From assembly GCA_025928435.1 (NCBI GenBank), contig JAICJM010000145.1, positions 1 to 10,203 on the forward strand: DNA of 10,203 bases. The letters are read 5' to 3'. The stretch's first letter is position 1. Each line of letters opens with the position of its first letter. A model generated the notes under the pieces. That model did not search any database. It saw nothing but the letters and a program-made list of their open reading frames with translations, and had not been told where the DNA came from. Positions 1 to 6,770 of the stretch are shown here, piece by piece. Both the position numbers and the translations under genes were made by a program. The DNA is from Thermoleophilia bacterium. GTDB taxonomy: Bacteria; Actinomycetota; Thermoleophilia; Gaiellales; JAICJC01.

Positions 1-506
1 GCGATGTGGTACGGACCGAGGCCGATCTTGCCGAACGCCCAGTTGATCGGGCCGTCATAGGCCGTCATCAGACGCCACGTATACGCCTTGATCAGGTAGC
101 TCGACCAGAGCGGCATGAGCACGCCGACGAAGAGCACCGCCCGCATCTTCGGCGACGCCATGCGCACCATGTAGTAGGCGAGCGGGAACGCCAGGACGGC
201 GTCGGTGATCGTGACGACGATCGCCATCCCCACCGTGTTGCGGGTGATGATCCGGTTGGTGGGGTCGTCCCACAGCTGCTTGAAGTTGTCCAGCGTGAAC
301 GTGTGCAGGATCCGGCCGGAGAGCTCGTCCTGCACCCACAGCGACGTGAGGAGCAGTACCCCGAGCGCCGCCAGGTAGACGACCAGGATCCAGCCCAGCG
401 GCGGGAGCAGGAGCAGCGTCAGCTTCAGCCTCCGCCGCCGGAACAGGAACGCGGACAGCCGCCGGCGCACGCCGGCCGTCCCCGCCGGGGAGGCGGAGGC
501 GGTCAC
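1..506 (-). CDS. potB: ABC transporter permease, PotB-like (partial, C-terminus beyond the left edge)
   Basis: This is the N-terminal 168 residues of an inner-membrane permease that would form the channel of the polyamine-type ABC importer encoded by the adjacent genes. A basic N-terminus (RRR near 14-16, RRRR at 23-26) is followed by a first hydrophobic helix at about 29-57. Two more hydrophobic segments lie at about 91-115 and 121-148, the usual start of a BPD_transp_1 permease. The coupling (EAA) loop would lie beyond the window. The assigned start is GTG at 504-506, 25 nt after the binding-protein stop. No Shine-Dalgarno is visible there because a 20-bp palindrome fills the gap. A second GTG at 468-470 (residue 13) has a GGGGA upstream and is a credible alternative. 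The family is clear from the hydropathy pattern and the operon. PotB rather than PotC is inferred from gene order. Confidence 0.88.
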   Translation of the reverse strand, partial: MTASASPAGTAGVRRRLSAFLFRRRRLKLTLLLLPPLGWILVVYLAALGVLLLTSLWVQDELSGRILHTFTLDNFKQLWDDPTNRIITRNTVGMAIVVTITDAVLAFPLAYYMVRMASPKMRAVLFVGVLMPLWSSYLIKAYTWRLMTAYDGPINWAFGKIGLGPYHI

Positions 507-508
507 GG

Positions 509-528
509 CGCCCGCCGGCCGGCGGGCG
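509..528. repeat. Perfect 20-bp GC palindrome between binding-protein and permease genes
   Basis: All 20 bases are self-complementary and consist only of G and C. The palindrome fills most of the 25-nt gap between the binding-protein stop (532-534) and the permease GTG (504-506). In the transcript it would fold into a hairpin with a very small loop. Hairpins at this place in ABC importer operons commonly protect the upstream message and lower permease expression, so binding protein outnumbers channel. That role is inferred here. There is no U-run, so a simple intrinsic terminator is unlikely. Confidence 0.6.
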
Positions 529-531
529 GGA

Positions 532-1725
532 TCACGAGTTCTTGATGTCGGTCCAGGCCGTCGTCCACCCGGAGTACGGGATGCACTTCTGCCCGCGGGA
601 GTCGCCGCAGTCGGTCAGCGGCGTCTTCCAGTAGGCGATCTTCTTGAAGTAGTTCTGGTCGGTCACGTGGTAGTCGGTGCAGTAGTTCGCGACCAGCTTG
701 TCCAGGATCGTGCACGCCTTCGGGTTGGCCGGGGCCGACCCGAACGTGTAGGCGGTGTGCGCCTGCGTGAACGGCTCCGTCGCCCACTTCATCCACATGA
801 GCATGCAGTTCGGGTGCTTGGCCTGGGACGAGAGCATCCAGGTGTCGGCCCAGCCGGTCGCGCCCTCCTTCGGGAGCACCGTCGCGACGGGCTCATGCAG
901 ACCCTTGAGCGTGTTGTACTGGTACGGCCAGGTGGGGCCGATCACGATCGACTTCTGCTTGAAGTCCTGGATCTGCGTCGTGTAGCTGCCCCAGTAGTTG
1001 CCGATCTGGGCCCGCTGCTTCTTCAGCAGGGCCACCGCGGCGTCGAACTGGTCCTGCGTCAGCTCGTACGGATCGGTGATCTTGAGGTCGCCTCTAGTCG
1101 CCTTCAGGTACACCGCCGCGTCGGCGATGTAGATCGGGCTGTCGTAGGCGTCGACCTTGCCCTTGTAACTCGAGCCGTCGAAGATCACGCCCCAGCTGGT
1201 GGGGGCGGGCTTGACGACCTCGGTGTTGTACATGAGCACGTCGGCGCCCCACTCGTAGGACACGCCGTAGTGCAGGCCGCCCACGGTGTTGTGCGGGGGC
1301 GACTGGAGCGGCGCCGAGATGTCCTTCCAGTCCGGGATCAGCTTCTGCACGTCGACCGGGACGACGTCGCCGGCCGCGATCAGCCGGTTGGTCGCGTCGC
1401 CCGAGGCGCTCACGCCGTCGTAGTTGCCCGACCGCATCAGCTGCACCATCTCGTCCGACGTCTGGCCGTAGGTGACGTGCACCTGGCAGCCCGTGTTCTT
1501 CTCGAACGGCTTCACCACGTCCGGCTCGGTGTAGCCCTGCCATGCGATCAGGCTGAGCGCGCCCTCGCCGGCGCCGATCTTCTCGACCACGTTCGTGTCG
1601 CCGCCCCCGCCGCCGCCACCACCGCCGCCGCCGCCCGCGCCGCCACCGCCGCTCGAGCCGCCGCAGCCGGCCGCCACGGCCAGCACCACAGTCGCCGCTA
1701 TCAGGGCGATCCATCGCTTGGTCAT
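532..1725 (-). CDS. potD: Polyamine-type ABC transporter substrate-binding lipoprotein, PotD-like
   Basis: The gene encodes 397 residues, the expected size for a spermidine/putrescine-type binding protein. An n-region with K3 and R4 leads into a hydrophobic stretch and the lipobox VAAGC, giving lipidated Cys21 and anchoring outside the membrane. A low-complexity linker follows, with 12 consecutive glycines at 31-42. The periplasmic-type fold begins near 56 with a LSLIAWQGY stretch, typical of PotD-like proteins. Later landmarks are a YEWGADVLMYN segment at about 157-167 and a GPTWPYQY segment at about 263-270. Six cysteines in the mature domain (80, 307, 338, 349, 373, 381) could form disulfides. 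The ATG at 1723-1725 overlaps the ATPase TGA as ATGA, which suggests translational coupling, and it also has its own AAGGAG 8 nt upstream. The ligand (putrescine, spermidine or another cation) is not determined. Confidence 0.92.
   Translation of the reverse strand: MTKRWIALIAATVVLAVAAGCGGSSGGGGAGGGGGGGGGGGGDTNVVEKIGAGEGALSLIAWQGYTEPDVVKPFEKNTGCQVHVTYGQTSDEMVQLMRSGNYDGVSASGDATNRLIAAGDVVPVDVQKLIPDWKDISAPLQSPPHNTVGGLHYGVSYEWGADVLMYNTEVVKPAPTSWGVIFDGSSYKGKVDAYDSPIYIADAAVYLKATRGDLKITDPYELTQDQFDAAVALLKKQRAQIGNYWGSYTTQIQDFKQKSIVIGPTWPYQYNTLKGLHEPVATVLPKEGATGWADTWMLSSQAKHPNCMLMWMKWATEPFTQAHTAYTFGSAPANPKACTILDKLVANYCTDYHVTDQNYFKKIAYWKTPLTDCGDSRGQKCIPYSGWTTAWTDIKNS
1600..1635. repeat. Trinucleotide GCC-type repeat encoding 12 glycines
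   Basis: Twelve consecutive glycine codons, nearly all GGC with a few GGT and GGG on the coding strand, lie just after the lipobox of the binding protein. Slippage would change length in steps of one residue without breaking the frame. A flexible tether between the lipid anchor and the folded domain is the likely role. Confidence 0.8.
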
Positions 1726-2816
1726 GCCGGGATCTCCTTCACCTCGTTTTCGCGATCGGCGCCGTCCACCGGACGGTTGTGCTGCCGATCCCAGACAAGG
1801 CGGACCTGCCGTCCGCGCGCGGCCAGCGCCTGCATCGACGACGTGGCCTGGTTCTGCTGCACCACCACCAGCTCGCTCCCCGCGCCGAGCTGCACGATGT
1901 AGCGGGTGTTGACCCCCAGGTAGACGACCTCCGAGACGATGCCCTCGGCGCTGCAGCGGTCGGGCCCCGGCTCCTCGCCGGGCTCCGCCAGGTGGATCTT
2001 CTCGGGCCGCACGGTGAACGTGCCGTCGGCCCCGGTGATCGCGCGCGCGACCTCGCCCGTGATCAGGTTGGACGTACCGACGAAGCCGGCCACGAAGGCG
2101 GTCGCCGGGCTCTCGTAGACCTCGGCCGGCGAACCGACCTGGTCGATCCGGCCCTCGTTGAAGACCGCCATCCGGTCGCTCATCGTGAGCGCCTCGTCCT
2201 GGTCGTGGGTGACGAACAGGAACGTGATGCCCACGTCCTTCTGGATGGCCTTCAGCTCGATCTGCATCTGCTCGCGCAGCTTCAGGTCGAGCGCGCCCAG
2301 GGGCTCGTCCAGCAGGAGCACGCGGGGCCGGTTCACGAGGGCGCGGGCGAGCGCGATCCGCTGCCGCTGGCCGCCCGAGAGCTGGCCCGGCCTGCGCTTC
2401 TCGTAGCCGGACAGGCGCACCATGTCGAGCGCCTCGCTCACGCGGCTCGCCCGCTCCTTCTTGGCCACCCGCTTCACCATCAGCCCGTAGCCGACGTTGT
2501 CGCCGACGGACATGTGCGGGAAGAGCGCGTAGTCCTGGAACACCGTGTTCACGTCGCGTCCGTAGGGCGGCAGCCGCGACACGTCGGCGCCGTCGAGGAG
2601 CACCGTCCCGGCCGTCGGCAGCTCGAACCCCGCGATCAGGCGCAGGGTCGTCGTCTTGCCCGAGCCGGACGGGCCGAGCAGGGTGAAGAACTCGCCCGCC
2701 CGCACCTCGAGGTCCACGCGGTCCACGGCAACGACGTCGCCGTAGGTCTTGCGCACACCCTGGAGGCTGACGGCGGGTGCTGAGCTACCGGCGGGGCTAG
2801 CCGACGGCTGCGCCAA
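1722..2816 (-). CDS. potA: Polyamine-type ABC transporter ATP-binding protein, PotA-like
   Basis: The 364-residue protein is the cytoplasmic ATPase that powers the importer. Visible motifs are Walker A GPSGSGKT at 48-55, Q-loop Gln94 in VFQDYALFP, signature LSGGQ at 146-150, Walker B LLLDEP at 167-172, D-loop GALD at 174-177 and H-loop His204 in THDQDEA. The segment from about 250 to 345 fits the TOBE-type regulatory domain of the PotA/CysA/MalK group. The start is TTG at 2814-2816, inside the end of the aminotransferase gene (20-nt overlap), with GAGGAG 4 nt upstream. No ATG or GTG lies between it and the conserved domain. The stop overlaps the binding-protein ATG. Assignment to the polyamine/GABA importer type rests on the neighbours. 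The ATPase alone could also serve an iron or sugar importer. Confidence 0.92.
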   Translation of the reverse strand: MAQPSASPAGSSAPAVSLQGVRKTYGDVVAVDRVDLEVRAGEFFTLLGPSGSGKTTTLRLIAGFELPTAGTVLLDGADVSRLPPYGRDVNTVFQDYALFPHMSVGDNVGYGLMVKRVAKKERASRVSEALDMVRLSGYEKRRPGQLSGGQRQRIALARALVNRPRVLLLDEPLGALDLKLREQMQIELKAIQKDVGITFLFVTHDQDEALTMSDRMAVFNEGRIDQVGSPAEVYESPATAFVAGFVGTSNLITGEVARAITGADGTFTVRPEKIHLAEPGEEPGPDRCSAEGIVSEVVYLGVNTRYIVQLGAGSELVVVQQNQATSSMQALAARGRQVRLVWDRQHNRPVDGADRENEVKEIPA

Positions 2817-4086
2817 GCGACTCCTCGAGCCGGTCGAGCCCCGCCTCCACGTCCTCGTCGGGGGCCGTGATCGGGACCAGGATGCGGATGACGTTGTCGT
2901 AGATGCCGGTCTTCAGCAGGATCAGGCCGCGATCGAGCGCCCCCGCGACCACCGCCGCCGCGACGTCCGCCGCGGGCTCCTTCCCGACAGGGTCCTTGAC
3001 GAGCTCGATGGCCGCCATCGGGCCGATCCCGCGCACCTCGCCGATCACCGGGTGCCTCGAGGCGAGGTCGCGCAGACGGGCGCCGATGCGCTCGCCGACC
3101 TCGACCGCGCGGGCCAGGAACTCCTCGCTCGAGATGGCGCGCAGGCTCTCGATGGCCGCCGCGCAGGCGACCGGGTTGCCGCCGTACGTGGAGCCGAGCC
3201 CGCCCGGGTGCACCGAATCCATCACCTCGGCGCGGCCGATCACGCCCGCGAGCGGCATCCCCGACGCGAGCGACTTGCCGACCGTGACCATGTCGGGGAC
3301 GACGCCCGAGTGCTCGATCCCCCACAGCGTGCCGGTGCGGCCCATGCCGGCCTGCACCTCGTCGTCGATGTAGAGGATCCCGTGGCCCTCGCAACGCTCC
3401 TTGAGGCCCTGGATGAACTCGGGTGGCATGACGGTGAAGCCGCCCTCGCCCTGCACCGGCTCGAGGATGACGCACGCCACCGAGGCCGGGTCTACGGTCG
3501 CCTTGAACATCCAGTCGAGCGCGTCGAGCGCGTCCTTCGCGCTGATGCCGCGGTACGGGTAGGGCGCCGTCGCGCGGTAGATCTCGGGCGCGAACGGCCC
3601 CATGCCGCGCTTGTAGACCAACTTCGACGTCAGCGACATCGTGAGCAGCGTGCGCCCGTGGAAGCCGCGGTCGAACGTGATCACCGCGTCCCGCCCGGTG
3701 TGGTAGCGGGCGATCTTGATCGCGTTCTCCACCGCCTCGGCGCCGGAGTTGATCAAAAGCGCCTTCTTGTCGTGGCTCCCCGGGGCGAGCTCGCACAGCA
3801 TCCTGCAGACCTCGAGGTACGGGTCGTACGCCGCCACCGGGAAGCAGGCGTGCACGAGCTGCTCGGCCTGCTCGCGGATGGCCGCCACGACCGCCTCGGG
3901 CGTGTGGCCGAGGTTGAGGACGCCGATGCCGCCGGCGAAATCGATGTATTCGCGCCCGTCCACGTCGGTCAGCCGGGCGCCGTGGGCGTGGTCGGCGAAG
4001 ATCGGTGCGATGGAGACGCCCCGGGCGACGTACCTGTCGCGCTTCTCGAGGAGCGCCTCGGTCTTTCGGCCTTGCTGAACTGCCAT
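2797..4086 (-). CDS. gabT: Class III PLP aminotransferase, GabT-like (4-aminobutyrate transaminase)
   Basis: The 429-residue length is normal for GabT. It is a fold-type I PLP enzyme that would transfer the omega-amino group of GABA or a similar substrate to 2-oxoglutarate, giving succinate semialdehyde. Visible landmarks are NSGAEAVENA at 113-122 (cofactor phosphate binding), GFHGRT at 141-146, ILEPVQGEGG at 207-216, the PLP-nitrogen Asp in IDDEVQ at 240-245, and Schiff-base Lys271 in VGKSLASGMPLAGV. The last motif closely resembles E. coli GabT. The chosen start is ATG at 4084-4086. The frame stays open upstream to 4170, but those 28 residues look unconserved and run into the promoter region. 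It is the first gene of the pot operon, so uptake and the first catabolic step would be co-expressed. Lysine, ornithine or 5-aminovalerate transaminase activity cannot be excluded. Confidence 0.9.
   Translation of the reverse strand: MAVQQGRKTEALLEKRDRYVARGVSIAPIFADHAHGARLTDVDGREYIDFAGGIGVLNLGHTPEAVVAAIREQAEQLVHACFPVAAYDPYLEVCRMLCELAPGSHDKKALLINSGAEAVENAIKIARYHTGRDAVITFDRGFHGRTLLTMSLTSKLVYKRGMGPFAPEIYRATAPYPYRGISAKDALDALDWMFKATVDPASVACVILEPVQGEGGFTVMPPEFIQGLKERCEGHGILYIDDEVQAGMGRTGTLWGIEHSGVVPDMVTVGKSLASGMPLAGVIGRAEVMDSVHPGGLGSTYGGNPVACAAAIESLRAISSEEFLARAVEVGERIGARLRDLASRHPVIGEVRGIGPMAAIELVKDPVGKEPAADVAAAVVAGALDRGLILLKTGIYDNVIRILVPITAPDEDVEAGLDRLEESLGAAVG
2817..2826 (-). promoter_or_regulatory. 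Ribosome-binding site that decides the potA TTG start
   Basis: On the minus strand GAGGAG (2821-2826) sits 4 nt before the TTG at 2814-2816, inside the last codons of the aminotransferase gene. It supports TTG as the start and suggests that potA translation is coupled to ribosomes finishing the upstream gene. Confidence 0.6.
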
Positions 4087-4124
4087 TTTGGAACCCCCGC
4101 GGAGGAGCGATGCATACGCCGCCG

Positions 4125-4132
4125 AGTATAAG
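4125..4132. promoter_or_regulatory. Candidate shared -10 region for the divergent operons
   Basis: This short A/T island, within a GC-rich 137-nt divergent gap (4087-4223), reads TATACT on the minus strand (4130 to 4125) and TATAAG on the plus strand (4127-4132). Each matches the TATAAT consensus at five of six bases. Neither strand has a convincing TTGACA-like -35 at 16-18 nt, which would fit promoters that need an activator. The rest of the gap shows no other clear motif. Low confidence. Confidence 0.35.
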
Positions 4133-4210
4133 GGTCGTGGGCCCGTGGCGGGGGCTCGCTCCGGTAGCATTGGCCGCGGTGTCCAACAGCCGGCATGGGC
4201 ACCGCCATCG

Positions 4211-4216
4211 AAAGGA
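4211..4216 (+). promoter_or_regulatory. Ribosome-binding site that fixes the omega-aminotransferase start
   Basis: AAAGGA lies 7 nt before ATG 4224. The same frame is open further left, but that upstream extension crosses the divergent promoter gap and antisense gabT codons, so this site picks the correct start. Confidence 0.7.
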
Positions 4217-4223
4217 TCTGAGC

Positions 4224-5624
4224 ATGACGGACCACGCCAACCTGCAGGACCTCGCGAAGCAGCACCTGATGATGCACTTCACGAGCCAGGGCCGCTTCGC
4301 GAGCGAGGAGGTGCCCATCATCGAGCGCGGCGACGGCTGCTGGCTCTGGGACATCAACGGCAAGCGCTACTTCGACGGGATGTCGGGCCTGTTCTGCACC
4401 CAGATCGGGCACAGCTACGGCGCGGAGCTGGGCGAGGCGGCGTCGAAGCAGATGGCGGAGCTCGGGTTCTTCATCAACTGGAGCTACGCGCACCCGCGGG
4501 TGATCGAGCTCGCCGCGAAGATCGCCGAGATCGCCCCCGGCGACCTCAACCGCACCTTCTTCTGCTCCGGCGGCTCAGAGGCGAACGACTCGATCATCAA
4601 GCTCGCCCGCCAGTACCACCAGATCCGCGGCGAGGGCCGCCGCTACAAGATGATCGCGCGCCGCACCGCGTATCACGGCACGACGCTCGGCGCGCTCTCC
4701 CTGACGGGGATCGCCTCGATCCGCAACCCGTTCGAGCCGCTGCTCCCGGGCGCCCGCCACGTCTCGAACACGAACGCCTACCACCGCCCGGACGGCGAGA
4801 CGGAGGCCGAGTTCACGGCGTTCCTGCTCGACGAGCTGCGCGGCGTCATCGAGCAGGAGGGGCCGGAGACGATCTCGGCCCTGTTCGCGGAGCCGGTGCA
4901 GAACTCGGGCGGCACGTTCACGCCGCCGGAGGGCTACTTCCAGGGCGTCCGCGCGATCTGCGACGAGTACGGCATCCTGCTCGTGGCCGACGAGGTCATC
5001 TGCGGGTTCGGCCGGCTCGGGTACTGGTTCGGCTCGGAGCGCTACGACATCCGCCCCGACATCGTCACCTTCGCCAAGGGCATCGGCTCGGCCCACGTGC
5101 CGCTCGGCGGCGTGATCATGACCGACAAGGTCGCCGCGCCCTTCCTCGAGGGCACGAACATGTTCGTGCACGGCATCACCTACGGCGGCCACCCGGTCTC
5201 GACCGCGGTCGCGCTCAAGAACCTCGAGATCATGGAGCGCGAGGACGTACTCGGGAACGTGCGCCGCAACGAGCCGTACTTCAAGGCGGTGCTCGAGAAG
5301 CTCGGCGACAAGCCGATCGTCGGCGACGTGCGCGGCGCGGGCTACTTCATGTCGCTCGAGCTCGTGCGCGACAAGGAGACGAAGGAGACCTTCTCCGACG
5401 AGGAGGCCGACCGGCTGCTGCGCGGGTTCCTCTCGCCTCGGCTCTACGACGCGGGTCTCATCTGCCGCGCCGACGACCGCGGCGATCCGGTGGTGCAGCT
5501 CTCGCCGCCGCTCGTGGCGACGCGCGAGGACCTCGACTACGTGCACGACGTGCTCGACACCGTGCTCGACGAGGCCTGGACGGAGATGAACCGCTCCGGC
5601 CGCCGCGAAGCCGTTACTTCCTAG
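4224..5624 (+). CDS. Class III PLP aminotransferase, omega-amino acid/diamine:pyruvate type
   Basis: The 466-residue enzyme differs clearly from the divergent GabT-like protein and belongs to the omega-amino-acid:pyruvate / putrescine:pyruvate (SpuC-like) branch. Landmarks are an aromatic early segment with GLFCTQIGHSYG at 55-66, CSGGSEAND at 114-122, YHGTTLGALS at 150-159, FAEPVQNSGG at 221-230, ADEVICGFGR at 255-264 with PLP-pairing Asp256, Schiff-base Lys285 in TFAKGIGSAHVPLGG, and TYGGHPVSTAVA at 319-330. Such enzymes deaminate putrescine, beta-alanine, taurine or related amines, usually with pyruvate as acceptor, leaving an aldehyde. The substrate is not determined. It is the first gene of the plus-strand operon, and its stop lies 12 nt before the PucR-family regulator. 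Given the adjacent polyamine importer, a diamine or omega-amino acid is the best guess. Confidence 0.88.
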   Translation: MTDHANLQDLAKQHLMMHFTSQGRFASEEVPIIERGDGCWLWDINGKRYFDGMSGLFCTQIGHSYGAELGEAASKQMAELGFFINWSYAHPRVIELAAKIAEIAPGDLNRTFFCSGGSEANDSIIKLARQYHQIRGEGRRYKMIARRTAYHGTTLGALSLTGIASIRNPFEPLLPGARHVSNTNAYHRPDGETEAEFTAFLLDELRGVIEQEGPETISALFAEPVQNSGGTFTPPEGYFQGVRAICDEYGILLVADEVICGFGRLGYWFGSERYDIRPDIVTFAKGIGSAHVPLGGVIMTDKVAAPFLEGTNMFVHGITYGGHPVSTAVALKNLEIMEREDVLGNVRRNEPYFKAVLEKLGDKPIVGDVRGAGYFMSLELVRDKETKETFSDEEADRLLRGFLSPRLYDAGLICRADDRGDPVVQLSPPLVATREDLDYVHDVLDTVLDEAWTEMNRSGRREAVTS

Positions 5625-5636
5625 CGGTCGCGGCCG

Positions 5637-6770
5637 GTGCTGACGGTCTCAGACATCGTCGGGATCGAGGCGCTCAAGATCACCCTCCGTGGGGGCCGGT
5701 CCGGCGCGGGCCGGCCCGTGCGGTGGGTGCACATCTCGGAGCTCGACGACCCCACCCCATGGCTGCGCGGCGGCGAGCTCCTGCTGACGACGGGCCTGCC
5801 GCTGCGCAACGGCCCGGCCGCGTACCTCGAGCAGCTGGCGGACGCCGGCCTGACCGGCATGGGGCTGGGCCTCGGGTTCGGCTTCGACGCGGCGCCCGCC
5901 GACGCCGTCGCGGCCGCCGACCGGCTGGGGTTCCCGCTGTTCGAGATCCCCTACCAGGTGCCGTTCATCGCGCTCACGGAGGCCGTGTTCACCCGCATCT
6001 CCGACGCCCGCGTGGCCGAGACGGTGCGGCGCCTGGCCGGCGACCTGGTCGAGGCCGTGCTGAGCGGTGAGGCCGGGGTGCGCGAGCTGCGCCGGCGAGC
6101 GCGCGCGTTCGGCCTGCGGGGAACGCTGCCGCTCTCGTTCCTGGCGCTGCGCCCGGCCACCGACGAGGCGGCGACGCTGGCCCGCCTGGCCGAGGCGGCG
6201 GGGCGGTTCGGCCCGGCCAGCGTCCGCGACGGCGTCGTGGCCGTGCTGATCGAGGCCCGCGACGACGGCGAGGCGGAGCAGACGGCCGCCGACGTCCTGC
6301 GTGAGACGGGCGCCGGCGCCGCCGGGGTGGGGCGCGTGCGCACCGATCCGGGCGAGCTGGCCCGCAGCTACGACGAGGCCCTGTACGCGGTCGAGGCCAG
6401 GCCGGTGAACGGGACGCCCGCCGTGGCCACGTTCCGCGACCTGGGCTCGATCCAGCTCCTGCTCTCGCTCGGCGACGAGCGCGGCGTCGAGCTCTACTGC
6501 GAGTCGATGCTCGGCCCGCTGCGCGCCCACGACGCCCGCTACGGCTCGGCGCTGCTCGAGTCGCTCGCCGCCTACATCGAGGCCAACGGCCGCTGGGCGG
6601 ACGCCGCGGCCGCCCTGGGCGTGCACCGGCACACGCTGCGCTACCGGATCCGCAAGATCGAGACGCTCACGGGCCGCAAGCCCACCGACGCCCGCGACCG
6701 GCTCGAGCTGTGGCTGGCGCTGCGCGCCCACGAGCTCCAGGGCCGGCGGGAGCTGGAGCCCGTGCCGTGA
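5637..6770 (+). CDS. PucR-family transcriptional regulator
   Basis: The 377-residue cytoplasmic regulator has the three-part PucR architecture. The N-terminal PucR sensor-like domain spans about 1-125, beginning with LTVSDIVGIEALK and containing a VRWVHISELDDPTPWLRGGE stretch. A middle GGDEF-like region lies at about 150-275. A C-terminal HTH_30 DNA-binding domain spans about 305-365, with the helix-turn-helix around 320-342 (AAALGVHRHTLRYRIRKIE). Relatives control purine catabolism, GABA use and other nitrogen-source pathways as ligand-dependent activators. The start is GTG 5637, only 12 nt after the aminotransferase stop, without a good ribosome-binding site, so it probably relies on coupling. 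Its own stop overlaps the next GTG as GTGA. The likely targets are this operon and the divergent gabT-pot operon, though no operator can be recognised. Confidence 0.9.
   Translation: MLTVSDIVGIEALKITLRGGRSGAGRPVRWVHISELDDPTPWLRGGELLLTTGLPLRNGPAAYLEQLADAGLTGMGLGLGFGFDAAPADAVAAADRLGFPLFEIPYQVPFIALTEAVFTRISDARVAETVRRLAGDLVEAVLSGEAGVRELRRRARAFGLRGTLPLSFLALRPATDEAATLARLAEAAGRFGPASVRDGVVAVLIEARDDGEAEQTAADVLRETGAGAAGVGRVRTDPGELARSYDEALYAVEARPVNGTPAVATFRDLGSIQLLLSLGDERGVELYCESMLGPLRAHDARYGSALLESLAAYIEANGRWADAAAALGVHRHTLRYRIRKIETLTGRKPTDARDRLELWLALRAHELQGRRELEPVP

Noticed and set aside
2749..4131. Long plus-strand open frame opposite gabT
   Set aside because: It is rich in Arg, His, Asp and Val with no domain motif, and mirrors the strongly supported GabT coding frame. 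Such antisense frames are expected in GC-rich DNA.
4087..4170. N-terminal extension of the GabT-like protein to an upstream ATG
   Set aside because: The extra 28 residues run through the divergent promoter gap and look unconserved. ATG 4084-4086 gives the normal family length.
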